From positions 2,418,001-2,482,000 of the forward strand of contig JARKIF010000008.1 of assembly GCA_029378245.1 (NCBI GenBank): a DNA stretch of 64,000 nt, written 5' to 3'. Below are positions 35,556 to 46,000 of the stretch, in pieces; position 1 is the stretch's first letter; each line of letters opens with the position of its first letter. Below the pieces are notes generated by a model. It did no database searches. It was given only the letters and a program-made list of their open reading frames with translations, and was not told the origin of the DNA. Source of the DNA: Roridomyces roridus (taxonomy: Eukaryota; Basidiomycota; Agaricomycetes; Agaricales; Mycenaceae). The position numbers and the translations under genes were made by a program.

Positions 35556-35838
35556 GACCGGAGAGGGTGCGGAACGGGAGTTCCCCTTACAGCTGTTTCT
35601 GAAGTCTTCCTCGGTGAAGACCCCGTCGCGGCCATCCTTGCATTGCGTGGACAAGGATATCCGCGGCGTATTGCGATCCACCATGCACGCACTGCGAAGA
35701 GTCTGTTTGAGAGCGCATTTCCTGGCGTCGAATTATCTGTCGAGTCGTTGCCAGAGTTGTAACGATGAATTTTGGGCTCGAGTAGGTAAGTAAGGTTCAT
35801 GCATGTTTGACTGTCTCGATTATTGTACGTTGACATGT

Positions 35839-37583
35839 ATGGAAGGCCGGACAGTCGAGCTTGTCAATCAGACGTCGGCTCATGCTTTCGGAAATCGGAC
35901 CCCGAAACCTCTCGCTGACGATTATGTTTGCATCAAGAATTCAAGAAATACGTAATAGTATGAGTAGGGTGGACTGCTGCTCCCCGCACGGTCCGGCGAT
36001 AGGGCATGATGTTTGTTTGGACTCGCCTCTTGACTTCAAACTACCACCATCACTAGTGTGCGCGGCCAAATCCCAATCACGTCAAGCACCCTGCCACCCC
36101 TACCCGATTCATTCGACCACGACCACTTGCAACGCACGAGAACGAAGACGACCCCTCCGCCTCCGCCTTTGACTACGACCCACCCACTGGCGTCGAGTCT
36201 ACGGCGAAGTTATGCTTTTGTTGGAATCCGGATGAAGCTGGGGTGCTGGACCCGAGTACCTCAATCGGTGCGTGTGGGGGAACTGAACTCCTTTCCTTTC
36301 TGACCCAAGCCAAATCTTCCTTTTAGAAATGGCACAACGACAGTCTCGGAAAGCTTCGCTGCTGATGATGGTTCGTGACTCTCGAGCGTCAATTGTCTTA
36401 CAGGTCTTCATTCGTACGCCTGTCGTATATCCTTCCGAAGCGCGCTGACGTCGCTTCAGTTTCATTGGTTTCTTTGGACTCAACAAAACACGTACCTGAA
36501 GTGAGTGCTCTGTCTCCCTCAAAGTGTGTACTAATTCAGACTCCGTAGCCTGAAATTCCGTCTTCCATTCTCTACCTCTATGTTCATGGACTGCGAGACC
36601 CGCATTCACTCGCACCGCAACTCCTCACAAGTAGCTCACCCCACTCCACAGCTCGATGCACCTACGCTCTGTCTTTGGTGTGTTTTCTCGGGGTGCTGTT
36701 CGCGCGCTATATCAACCGCCGCTTCACAGATAATTCGTGGAATTTGCTTCTCGTACTTCTCGGTATTTGCGAACCCAGTCCTTCCGAAGGCGCACGCTCC
36801 CGGGAGTATCGTGTGCGGGACAACAGTCAGTCGGGGAATAACGCGTGTGCACTTAGCGATTATCATTCTGCTCCTTCATAGTTCGGTTTCTTATTCTGCT
36901 CGTCGAACCCTCTGACAATCTTGAGGCAAATATCGATCTAGATCTTCTGTTTCTACTTTCATCTCTTCGCTTCTGCGCGAGTTCTTGTGGAGTGGGGCTG
37001 AGACTCCACATAGCCCGATCTCGTAACTGGCAAGTGCTCGACGCTCGTTCATAGCGAATGAATATACAAGCTCAATCTCCTTCTCACAGTTGATCCCACA
37101 CGCTCGCTCCCTTCATGTACGTCCTGCGGCATCGTCTTCGTGCTATATTGACCGACACACTCGCAGACTTCCCATTGTATTTGCCTCTAGTTGACGATCG
37201 TTCGTTGTATCTGTTTGACTTCCTTTGCTTGAATTGAACTTGCTGATGGAGTCTTACGGCGAATTCAAGTGAAATACTTGAGGGATTGTCGCGTGTAAGT
37301 TCATTCGGACTCACCTCGCGCTGAGACTGACATCTCTGCCCCCAGAGTTGCTTTCTATTCATCGGCACGTACATGTAGGTCTTCTGGCTTGCCCCCGCTT
37401 CGAATCCCCATCTACCTCGTTTCAGTCCTCTCCCTCCACCAGCCACGCCAACACATCTTGAGTGAGTTATTTTGTAAGCACTTCTGATCCGAATGTAGTT
37501 GTACATAAGAGAGGTTCCCGGGTCCGATTTCCAAAAACGTGAGCCGATGTCTGATTGACAAGCTCGACTGTCCGGCCTTCCAT
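35839..37583. mobile_element. 1.75 kb terminal-inverted-repeat DNA element
   Basis: The ends are inverted copies for about 75 bp: ATGGAAGGCCGGACAGTCGA at 35839 and its complement ending at 37583, continuing through GCTTGTCAATCAGAC and GGAAATCGGACCC. Flanks are TGACATGT (35831-35838) and AGACATGT (37584-37591). The intact paralogous flank of F-box copy 2 reads TTGACATCTCTTCCACAG without a duplicate, so this is an 8-bp duplication with one change (or 6 bp, GACATG, if the element is read one base longer at each end). No transposase frame is seen. One coding-like piece, ending GVESTAKLCFCWNPDEAGVLDPSTSI with a GT donor at 36268, lies at about 36090-36267. Intron-like segments fill 36400-37500. 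Superfamily not assigned; 8-bp duplications fit hAT or KDZ elements. Confidence 0.85.
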
Positions 37584-37591
37584 AGACATGT

Positions 37592-38489
37592 CTTCCACAG
37601 GATTTTATGGCATTACAATATTTATTTTTCCAATCCGGCTCAATACGTAACTTGTCACTGAAACGAAAAAGACGATTGGATGACTTTCCATAAGACTAAA
37701 AAATGTTTTCCGAATATTTTGAACCAGTTTGCCGATATGCCGAGGCACCTGTCGGGACCCCGGAACTTTAAACAAATCTCAAACGCTCGACTAAACCACG
37801 AATCTGGTGAGGGGTTCACTACCCCCCGCCAGACTTAATCCTCGTCCAATAAACAGATTTGGGCCTTACCCGTTATCAAAGTTGTGATCCCATGGCGAAT
37901 CATTCATCTGCCGACCTTCGGCTGGGTGATGATACTGCGCCGAGCACTTGGCCTCTTCCCAAAGCATCATGCCGTCGACCTTGGATGATCTTCAAGTCAT
38001 ATCCGGGTGGAGCCGAATGAAGTGGCACATTTTTTCTTCATATCCAGGCTCCAGGTCATCGGTTCCTTGGAATGGAGGGAAAGGGCACCGCGCCGGCGCG
38101 TGAAAACGCGTCGGGTGAATGAAGAGCAGCGCGTTCGCGGACATCGGCATACCATTATGTTTAAATTGAACCCACACCGATAGCTTATGGAAAACCTGGC
38201 AGAATAAAACTATCTCAAGCATCAACTGCATGCCGACATCCCTGGCACCGCTCAGATAATGCGAAAACTTATTTTAGTGTTATGGAAAGTCATCCATTTT
38301 CATCCGATTGTGAATCAGTTTCTGCTAGCAGCTTCCGAAAATGTCTGCAGCCACCTGAATAAAGATTGAACTCCGGTTAACTGTGAAGACGTGGCTCGTT
38401 GAGTCCTGCTGTTCCTGGGGAGCGTCTCTCGGATGGCCAGACGCCCCGAATCAGCCATGATATTGTCGCGGTTCGTCTCTTGATGCGGG
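37592..38489 (-). pseudogene. Unrecognised gene fragment with an in-frame stop
   Basis: At 38231-37992 the minus strand reads smoothly (SVWVQFKHNGMPMSANALLFIHPTRFHAPARCPFPP ... EEKMCHFIRLHPDMT). It meets TGA and stays open in the same frame as RSSKVDGMMLWEEAKCSAQYHHPAEGRQMNDSPWDHNFDNG to about 37874, just before GTAAGG. One stop within an otherwise protein-like 120 codons suggests a decayed exon. I do not recognise the family. The rest of the stretch is AT-rich and empty. Confidence 0.35.
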
Positions 38490-40310
38490 GCAAGCGCTGC
38501 CACATCTTCTGCGCTCAGACAAGGGCGCACCACGTGCAGCTTGTGTAGGAGGCGGGGTGGCGACTGGGAGCCTGGCTCGTCGCCGCCCACGCTGCGTCTC
38601 AACGGCGATGCTGAAATGCAGGCAATCAGCGGTGGCAGGGTATCGTCCACGCTTACTCTGGTAAACGGCGAGTGGTGTATATTGCGAGGTTGCCCGTATC
38701 ATGAGCGGCGGCCCATCTACTGCCTTGTTTTCCGTATCTTGTTCCTGTTATTTACGATTTTATATTCGATTCGTGGTTTTTTTTTTTTTCAGTGCTTTTG
38801 AAGTTTTGATGCTACGCTTGTGATGCGCTAGTCTCCCAATGTCATACTCGGATGAACAAAATTAGATAGTCGTAATTTTTTGTTGTTCATCTATAGTGAT
38901 GCGCATCAGTCGGCAATGGTGCACGTGGAAATCTGATCGTCTCTTGCTCTTCTCCGTGACAAACTGCAGGGCGCTCATTCGAATTCGCAGGTGAGGACTC
39001 GTAGCGATTGGATTTATCAGCCTAAAGCTCACTGGAACTCGTTGACAGATGTCCGATTCCGCTCCTGTTTTCACTACCTTTGTGGCTCGCTCAGCCGCTC
39101 GCGACCGCATTGCGGAACTCGATCTTGAGATAGAGGACCTTCAACACAGCCTTGAGCCACGCCTCCACGAGAGAAGTCAGCTCTGCCAATCACTGGCCAG
39201 CCACAGATATCCCGTGCTCACCTTACCCGCCGAAGTCACGTCGGAAATCTTCACGCAATTCCTTCCACCTTTTCCACAGCGCCCGTCGCTCGTCGGACCA
39301 TTGTCCCCTTCATTCTTGCTTCGCATATGCCGCCAATGGCGTGATATCGCCCTGGGCACCCCCGCGCTGTGGAGCACCATGGAATTGGATATCGATTCCG
39401 AGGACAAGAAGCTACATGCACGCCAGCTCGGTCTGCTGGATTCTTGGCTGCAGCGATCCGGTCATTGTCCCTTGTCCATCGCGCTTGTGTGCCCGTATCA
39501 CACCCAGTGCATGCCCTCCACCACCGCTTTTGTCGAGGCAGTTTTGGCGCATGCTTTGCGGGTTCGAGACATGGACATTCGTTTCCCTCTCGAGGATCTC
39601 GAGGTTTTCACAACCTCCATGCCACTTTTGCGTGGCTTGACCGTGGGCCCGACCCATTACCCTCCAGCCAAGGCCCACATTCCCGGGGATTTACAGCGGA
39701 AACTGTTCGTTGACGTGCCAAGGCTCAAGGACGTCGTCCTTTCGAACTTTTTCAATCCCTTTTGTATCACCCTTCCATAGTCCCAAATCACCTCCCTCAC
39801 CGCGACTCTCTTTCCATACGAAGCTGTCGAGATTCTGCCGCACACGACCATCCTCGAAATTTGCAATATCGACATTTGTAATCCAGTCAGCAGCAATCTG
39901 CCACCAATCTCCACGATCACGCCGATTCCTGTGCGCTCCCTGCGTCTTCTCTTGAAGAACTCGGATGATTACGACGAAGATAGTATGCAGCTATTCTTTT
40001 CGATGCTCGCGTTCCCCGCATTGGAAACGCTCGCTGTTTCCGAAGTCTTCCTCGGTGCAACCCTGTCGCGGCTATCCTCGCAGTGCGTCACCAGGGATAT
40101 TTGCAGCGTATTGCAATCCACCATGCACGCACCGACAGAAGTGTGTTTGAGAGCGCATTCCCTGGCGCCGAACTATGGGTCGAGTCGTTGCCAGAGTTGT
40201 AACGATGAATTCTGGGCTCGAGTAGGCAAGTAAGATTCATGGTCGACTGTCTCGATTGAAGTTGACATCTCTTCCACAGTATCTTACATTACAATATTTA
40301 TTTTCAAATC
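38490..40310 (+). repeat. Second copy of a segmental duplication
   Basis: From GCAAGCGCTGCCACATCTTC (38491) onward this block matches 27992 onward: GGCGATGCTGAAATGCAG (38604) against GGCGATGCCGAAATGCAG (28337), the pre-ATG intron, the whole F-box gene, and the 3' flank to ATTACAATATTTATTTT (about 40290 against 37612). The other copy is stretched by the Gypsy and inverted-repeat insertions. Divergence is visible at many sites, so the duplication is not recent. Confidence 0.8.
39049..40202 (+). pseudogene. F-box gene copy 2, nonsense plus frameshift
   Basis: ATG 39049 opens MSDSAPVFTTFVARSAARDRIAELDLEIEDLQ, then the F-box YPVLTLPAEVTSEIFTQFLPPF ... RICRQWRDIALGTPALW and LRR-like strands. At 39778-39780 the codon TGG of copy 1 is TAG, which ends the frame at 243 residues. 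The same frame then continues (SQITSLTATLFPYE) to about 40050. There one base is missing relative to copy 1 (GGTGCAACCCTG against GGTGAAGACCCCG), throwing the conserved tail (IAIHHAR, ESAFPGAELWVESLPEL) out of frame. The tail's stop is at 40200-40202. These lesions are independent of those in copy 1. Confidence 0.88.
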
Positions 40311-40381
40311 CGGCTCAATAAGTATGTACATAGCAACACTGGAACACATGCCCACCCACTTCTGCTACACTACCGTTTGCT

Positions 40382-41362
40382 TCATCTTGTAAATCTCTCC
40401 ACGAACGCCTTATCATCCGCACTCAACCTAAACTCGAACTTTTCAAATACATCTGTCGCGTCGAGGAACTCGCGCCGGATGATCTCAGCCTTATCCCCCG
40501 TCCTCGGTGTGATCCTGCATTCAAAAGGAAGCGGAGCCATTGTGACGCCCTATATGTCAATGACGCTGTTCGTATCACTCGACTTCAAAAAGAACTTGTA
40601 TTTCACTCACCTTGGAGTACGCAAACAAATCAACCGCGATCTCGTTACCTTGTGCATCCAAAGCTGGCTTGAAGTCGAATGCCCAAAGGAGATTCATCGC
40701 GACGATACTCTGGCCAATTTTGAATGATGAATGACGAGGGAAAGGTGAGTTGGACCGCACCATGGAGGTTTGCGCCAGATGAATGCCAGGAAAACTTCGC
40801 TACGTGCGTTGTGTAATCACTGAAAGAAATATAACTAGGGTGGGACTCACGCGGCCAACGCCGAAGGTTAGTGTTGTCTTCAAACTGCTAGCGTCGATAC
40901 CAGGCTTTGTTCCGTTCTCCGTGATCAGATATCGCTCGGGTTGAAAACTCTCCGGGTCGTCAAATAATTCTGGAAGCAGTAACGTTCAGGTCCAATGTGA
41001 TCCAGAGAAACAGCAAATGCAATCAATATACCTGGATCGTGTAGTATTCCCCATGCGTTCACGAAGATCGTACTGCCCTTCGGAATGATATAGTTCTCAA
41101 TCTAAAATCTCGAGGAGATTGAAGCGAGTCGATATTGTGAACAAGCACTAACCCGTTGATTGATTGTAGTTGCGTGAGGAACGAGGAGCGGAGCAACTGG
41201 TCGGAAGCGGTGTACCTCAAACAGCAGTGCCCGAATGTAGACTCTGCTCGTCGTCTCGATCCTGCTCTCCGCGACTGCCGTGGCTCGTGCGCGACCATCA
41301 AAGCGGTCTTCCACCACCGTCGCCCGATGCTGAACTTCTACCAGGGCTCTGGTCCGTACAGC
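40382..41362 (-). pseudogene. Cytochrome P450, 3' half, haem cysteine replaced
   Basis: Exons 41317(or earlier)-41153, 41101-41032, 40969-40851, 40799-40761, 40709-40611 and 40549-40382 splice in frame. They give the K-helix region (YIRALLFEVHRFRPVAPLLVPHAT), IENYIIPKGSTIFVNAWGILHDPELFDDPESFQPERY, the haem loop FGVGRRSFPGIHLAQTS and the C-terminus to 40382. In the loop the axial Cys of the F-x2-G-x-R-x-C-P-G motif is TTT (Phe) at 40791-40793. The N-terminal half, including membrane anchor and I-helix, is absent: homology fades at about 41362. Intact splice sites with a dead active site indicate recent loss. A P450 without the thiolate ligand cannot bind haem normally. Confidence 0.87.
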
Positions 41363-41763
41363 TAGCTACGACCAGCGCCAATTACTGTATCCGCGACCCT
41401 ACGGTCCCGGCATTCCCAAACGGCTACCTGTACACCTATCCTCATTCCCTAGTCCTTGATGGGAACGGAAACCCAACGCCTCTCCTCCTTTTCGACCTCC
41501 GTATGTCGCCCCGCCCTCACCACATGACCGTCTACTGGCAAGTACCCTCATGCGTACCAGTGCAATTCATACGCACCAGTGTGGCATCGACAACCGAAAC
41601 ATTTGAAGTAGCTGTCTACGCTCCCCAAGACGACGATCCTCTGACTTGCACCCGGTACTGCCCTCAGTCTCAAGTCCAGCCCGTCCACCGAAACTCGCTC
41701 GCCACCCGGCGCAGCCGCAACTACCCCTCCAAAGATTTCGGAATCGTCGAGTCTACGACACCT
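41363..41763. other. Unassigned stretch
   Basis: A plus-strand open frame (41170-41802) crosses this stretch and the antisense of the P450 fragment. It looks like a shadow plus non-coding sequence. Nothing is supported. Confidence 0.4.
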
Positions 41764-41829
41764 GCTAGACCAGAAGCTGGTCTGTCTATGACTTGTCGAT
41801 AGACAAGACAGACTGGTCTCGAGTCTAGA
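41764..41829. mobile_element. 66-bp hairpin element with target duplication
   Basis: CTAGACCAG at the left and its inverted partner ending GAGTCTA at the right enclose TCTGTCTATGAC-TTG-TCGATAGACA, a near-perfect hairpin. Both sides are flanked by GACACCTG (41756-41763 and 41829-41836, sharing the junction base), an 8-bp duplication. The termini match those of the 44839-45974 element, so this is a minimal non-autonomous derivative. Confidence 0.7.
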
Positions 41830-42992
41830 CACCTGCCCGCCGCCGTCTCAACTTCGCCAAAACCTCCACTCGCGGAGCCCTTGCTGCCCGTTGCTTCATC
41901 TTCATCTTCCTCGCCTCCTCCTCTGCCTCACGCTCACCGCGTCCTACATCGCCTTTCCTACTCTCTCCGCACTTCCCGAATCCCTACCATCACGCCCACG
42001 CCCACGCGCCTGCGCCACCTCGCGCCCTGCACGATCTCGCGTTCCCGTTCTAGCAGCAGTCCCCACTCCCAAAAGACGATGTTTCTCTGACTTCCATGAC
42101 CGGGTGATACCCTTACGACCAGCCTCAAATCCACCACGTTCCCCGAAATACGCTACAACCGCAGCCACCCCTTCAGCTTTTTCGTCGAGTCTATTCACCA
42201 AACCTCGCTTCATCTTTATCGTCTCGAACACCGCCCCTTGTTGTGGAGACCGCGGTGGAGGGAGGGAGGGATCAGCTACTTGTGGAAGAGTCGATAGCGA
42301 AGGTCGAGAGGAAGAAGAAGCCGGCTGTCGACGAGGAGGCGAAGGTGGGAAGGCGGTCGGCCGCAGAGGAGGCTGAGATCAAAAGAGGGGCTGGAGGTCG
42401 TTGCAGCCGTCGAGGCTCCTGCTACTACGGAGGCAGTAACGTCAGTGCCGACCGTGCCACTTCGACACCATCCGCGTCTGCTTCTGCATCCACATCCACA
42501 TCGACCTCCGCGCTTACCCCAGCGCCCGCCCCGCCTCTTCATCTTCATCCACATCAGTCGCCTCCGTCTCGGCATCGACATCCACTCAGGCAAAGACGAG
42601 CCATCCCACCTCCTCCGTCGTCGGATTCACCCGCCTCTGCCACGTATGCCGCATCAAGCCGCTATGGAGCGCGCTAGGTGGCGGGCGGAGGAACTTCAGC
42701 TGATGCTAGGTTAGGGGAAGGGGAAGGGGAGGCCTTCATGATGACGGGGGGGTATGATGCGCTCAGGGAGAAGACGCGGAAGAGGTCTTGGGATTCTCCT
42801 GTGGCTCGCAGCCGCCGTTGGGTCGGGGTCGTATTCTACTTACCTCTTTGTCAGGCGGAGCGGGAGGAGGAGAGGGAGAGTGAGGAGCACCGGCGTATGG
42901 CGGGGATGAGGAGCTCGAGGCTAAGCCCGAGGATAATGGATGGTTTGAGGTGGGGAGGAAGAATCGGGGGCTTGTCGTGTGGATTGTGAGTG
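41830..42992. other. Low-complexity Ser/Pro/His-coding stretch
   Basis: Several frames are open through skewed repeats (CATCCACATCCACATCG type). One plus frame ends GFTRLCHVCRIKPLW near 42640, which recalls a zinc-ribbon start, but the frame is not supported upstream. No gene is called. Confidence 0.35.
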
Positions 42993-43000
42993 GGGTTCTA

Positions 43001-46000
43001 CACCAGATGCTGGGGGAGCGATGCATCGCGCCCTCTAATTAGAGTGTTTTGCGCGATGCATCATTCGCTCTAGTTAGAGACCCTCGCGATGCATCGCATT
43101 AGAGGCAGTTCCTTTTTCAGTCAGTCAACAACCACGGTCGTTGCTCACCGTGGATGGCGTTGTCCTCGCTTGCTCGTGGTCGCGGGTCCGTGCACATCAT
43201 TTCGTAATGGCCGCCTTTCCGAAGGGGAAGTTTGTTGACACATGTTAGAATCGGCCTTTCTTCCGCCACCATGATGTGTATCGCGGACGACGACGACGAC
43301 GACGCCAACGTACTTCTCGGCCAGCCTCGCCCTCTGATGACTCTATACGACCACTCTTGTGTCTCAACCACCGTACCGCCCCTGTTCCAGCTTCAAGCCT
43401 GGCGGCAGCTCTCGAGATCTCGCGTTTGCGGCACCCGTTTCTTCGTGACTAGCACTGAATACCGAGCATGAACTAATAGTGATACACGTACAACGGTGTC
43501 CCCACCATCCGCTTCTCATCGTTCCACTGCCTCTGTCTGCTGGCGGGGGGCCGCCGTCTAACGGCCTGGTGGATCTGGGCCGTCCACCCACGACAGCCGT
43601 GCCTGCGAGGTATCCGAGCCAGGCTGGGGATTACTGCATTGATCGCAGCACCCCACGGTGGGATTTGGACTGGGAATGGCAAGGGAGGGAGGTTCGGAGG
43701 AGTCAAGGTGCGTCTATCTTCTCTCGCACATATTCGGCGTTGAAACCCCAAAGGCCCGGCGCACGCCAGTCAGCTCCCATGTGTATGACCGCCCGCCAAT
43801 ATGCGGCATCCACATCCGCATCACGTCCACATCCTCCGTCCTGCTTCCTCGCCGTGCACGTAGCTTGTACCACGGGGCCCTAGCCCGTACCCTCTTTCCT
43901 TCGTCGGCGTGTGCATGGACGTGGTACGCACCGTATCCGCATGAGCTCCGGTGTGGCTGCTTCACTCCAAAGCCCGAGATGCTCACCTCGTTTTATCTGC
44001 CAGGCAGTCCCCCACCTTCAGCCAGTGCCATCCTTGGGCAAACGCCGCCTCCGCTGCGCTGCGCTTCCTGGACCTGTCTTGCCACTGTACTCTCCGATTG
44101 ACTTGTGTCCGTCCGCGCTTGGTATATTCTCAGATCTGTGAGCTTGGGCCAAGTTGTGGATTGGTAGCTTTGTGGACCTCGCTTGGTGCTTCGTTGTGTA
44201 TCTCAATCAAGTAATACAATCTATCATTCCCTTTTCCTTCTTCTCCGTGCCTGGATTGAGTGGATGGGCGAACGCTGGCGAGAAACGGTCTGGTGGATGT
44301 CACGTTGTCACAACATGCATCGGAACCAGAAAGAACGGTGTATAGCGGCTGTAAGACTGGTCCGATAAAAAATTGGAATTGGCAGATTGCATTGGAATCT
44401 ATAACCAAACATGCTGGCGTATCTGAAATCGATTCAAATGTGTAGGTGAGACGGGGATTATGGATCGGACAGTGTCACACCTTGGGTCACGCACATCGGA
44501 GACCGAAAGATTCACCTTCTGAAAATTGTACAGGACGGTTTTGATGTCCCTGAAGCCGTATACGAGGTCTGTCGATGTAACCAAACAGTTATGTAGTTAA
44601 GGCTCCCCAATCCCACCTCAAATAATTGAGATCGACTCTGCGACACAATCTTAAGTGAAACTCAAGGTGAATCGCTGTAGCATTCGGCCCCACCTGGCGT
44701 ATATGATTAACGGGAATTTCGTTCAAAATGAAGCAGAAACTTACCACCTGGCTCCCTGTGACCCATAAGGCGCTTCCCAAACGCCGGAAATACTGACAGT
44801 GAGAGCAGCGCGGATGGGAAGCAACGACTGCTACGTCCTAGACCAGAGCCTGGTCTGTCTATGAGTGTCGATAGACAGACCAGTCGATCTCGGTGATCTT
44901 TCATAGGACGCGCGGATTTCCTAATTTGGCGATTCCACGTGATCTCCCACCTCTCTCCTTCTGCTGCGTCGTGCTTCCTCCCTGGCCTCCCACCGCTCGT
45001 AATATCGCCGGTCGACGAATTGATTCTCTCGAAACACCATCGAACCCGCTCATACGCCACTCTTGGCGTCCGAATTCCCTCGTTATGGCACTCTGGAAGC
45101 CGGCTTCACCCAACGTCATCCACACCTGCATCCATCTCAAAATCACCTTGACGGTCACGCGTGGCCACTCAGGCCTCGGATATTAGATTCATGGATGGAC
45201 AATGTTGACTTGAGACTTATTTCCGCGTGCGTAACAATGTCCTCTCGACCTGAATGTGCGACCGATTCCTTCTACAATCCAGGATCGAGCCATTCGACCA
45301 CGCTCGCAACTCCCCGTCTTGTCTCCTGTCGTTTATCGTGCCCCTTTCGACGCCATCGCACGTGCGCTCCCGGCAGCGCCTGTAGGCTGTTCATACGGCG
45401 GCCTGCACGACAGCACCGGTTGCAGCACCCACCGTTCCCACAGTCACAACGCTCGCACCTCCCAAGTGGCTGCTTGTCATGCAGCTCGGGGCACTCGAAC
45501 GTCTCGACCCTGCGCGGCGATCTCAGATGTTAATAGAGAAGCGGTGTCGGCGGCCGCTGGTGGTCTTGCCGATGCAACAACTGCAGCAGCGCGTGGCGAG
45601 AGTGTTGGAGTCCAGACGGCCCGGGTTCAAGGTGCAGCGAGAGTGGGGATTGACGCCGTGCAGCGGCGTAGGGGCATAATGGCCACATTTCAGCGAGCTC
45701 GGTGCATCAAGTACTTAGGACTTGTCTATGTACGCAATGCCACTGAACTTTGTTTTAATCTACAACAAAGGAGGTAATGCTATGTAATGGGAGACTTGGT
45801 AGAATGTTTCTGAGTTGCTCCGAGGCAGCAGCGCGGCCGCACGACGCACGGAAGGACAGAGGTCGCAGATCACGTGAATTCGCCGAATTAGGAAATCGGC
45901 GCGTCCTTTGAATAATCCCCGAGATCGACCAGTCTGTCTATCGACAATCATAGACAGACTGGTTACGAGTCTAGCTACGTCCCATGTACTAAATTTACAG

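Larger units (their letters stand above)
29755..35591 (-). mobile_element. Ty3/Gypsy chromovirus, self-priming type, 3' LTR truncated
   Basis: Read on the minus strand: 5' LTR 35591-35112, self-complementary primer site 35109-35098, gag 34968-33757, pol from about 33760, polypurine tract 29821-29808, and the first 53 bp of the 3' LTR (29807-29755). The order protease, reverse transcriptase, RNase H, integrase, chromodomain is that of chromoviruses (Metaviridae). Both reading frames are free of stops, so the insertion is young. The 3' LTR loss, which took host sequence with it, came later. Without a full 3' LTR the copy should not reintegrate on its own. It sits inside F-box copy 1 in opposite orientation. 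Confidence 0.95.
35112..35591 (-). repeat. 5' LTR, 480 bp
   Basis: On the minus strand the LTR begins TGTAAGGGG and ends CCCTTACA, a perfect 8-bp terminal inversion TGTAAGGG/CCCTTACA. U3 holds a 42-bp direct repeat (35472-35555) and a TATA box (35269-35274). R/U5 holds a 21-bp direct repeat (35151-35171 and 35210-35230). The U3 edge abuts F-box sequence at 35592. Confidence 0.93.
28848..35762 (+). pseudogene. F-box gene copy 1, split by a Gypsy element
   Basis: The 5' part runs 28848-29754 and the 3' part resumes at 35592, reading SEVFLGEDPVAAILALRGQ to a stop at 35760-35762. It opens MSGLSFTTSVARSAARDRIAELDLEIEDFQ (coiled coil), then a TGA at 28963-28965 where copy 2 has a sense codon, then the F-box YPVLTLPAEITSEIFMQF and CRRWRDIALSTPALW, then LRR-like strands. 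The joined paralogue (39049-40202) shows that about 72 bp of this gene (equivalent to 39961-40032) are missing at the insertion. Lesions: one nonsense codon, a 5.8 kb insertion, and a deletion. An intron just upstream of the ATG (GTAAGG..GACAG) is shared by both copies. Confidence 0.85.

Noticed and set aside
35838..37584. Tc1/mariner element with TA duplication
   Set aside because: TA does flank the inverted ends, but the longer GACATG match on both sides, unique in the empty paralogous site, shows the duplication is 6-8 bp.
42600..42680. Zinc-ribbon gene (GFTRLCHVCRIK)
   Set aside because: Only one Cys pair is present, the frame is low-complexity upstream and stops within 20 codons.
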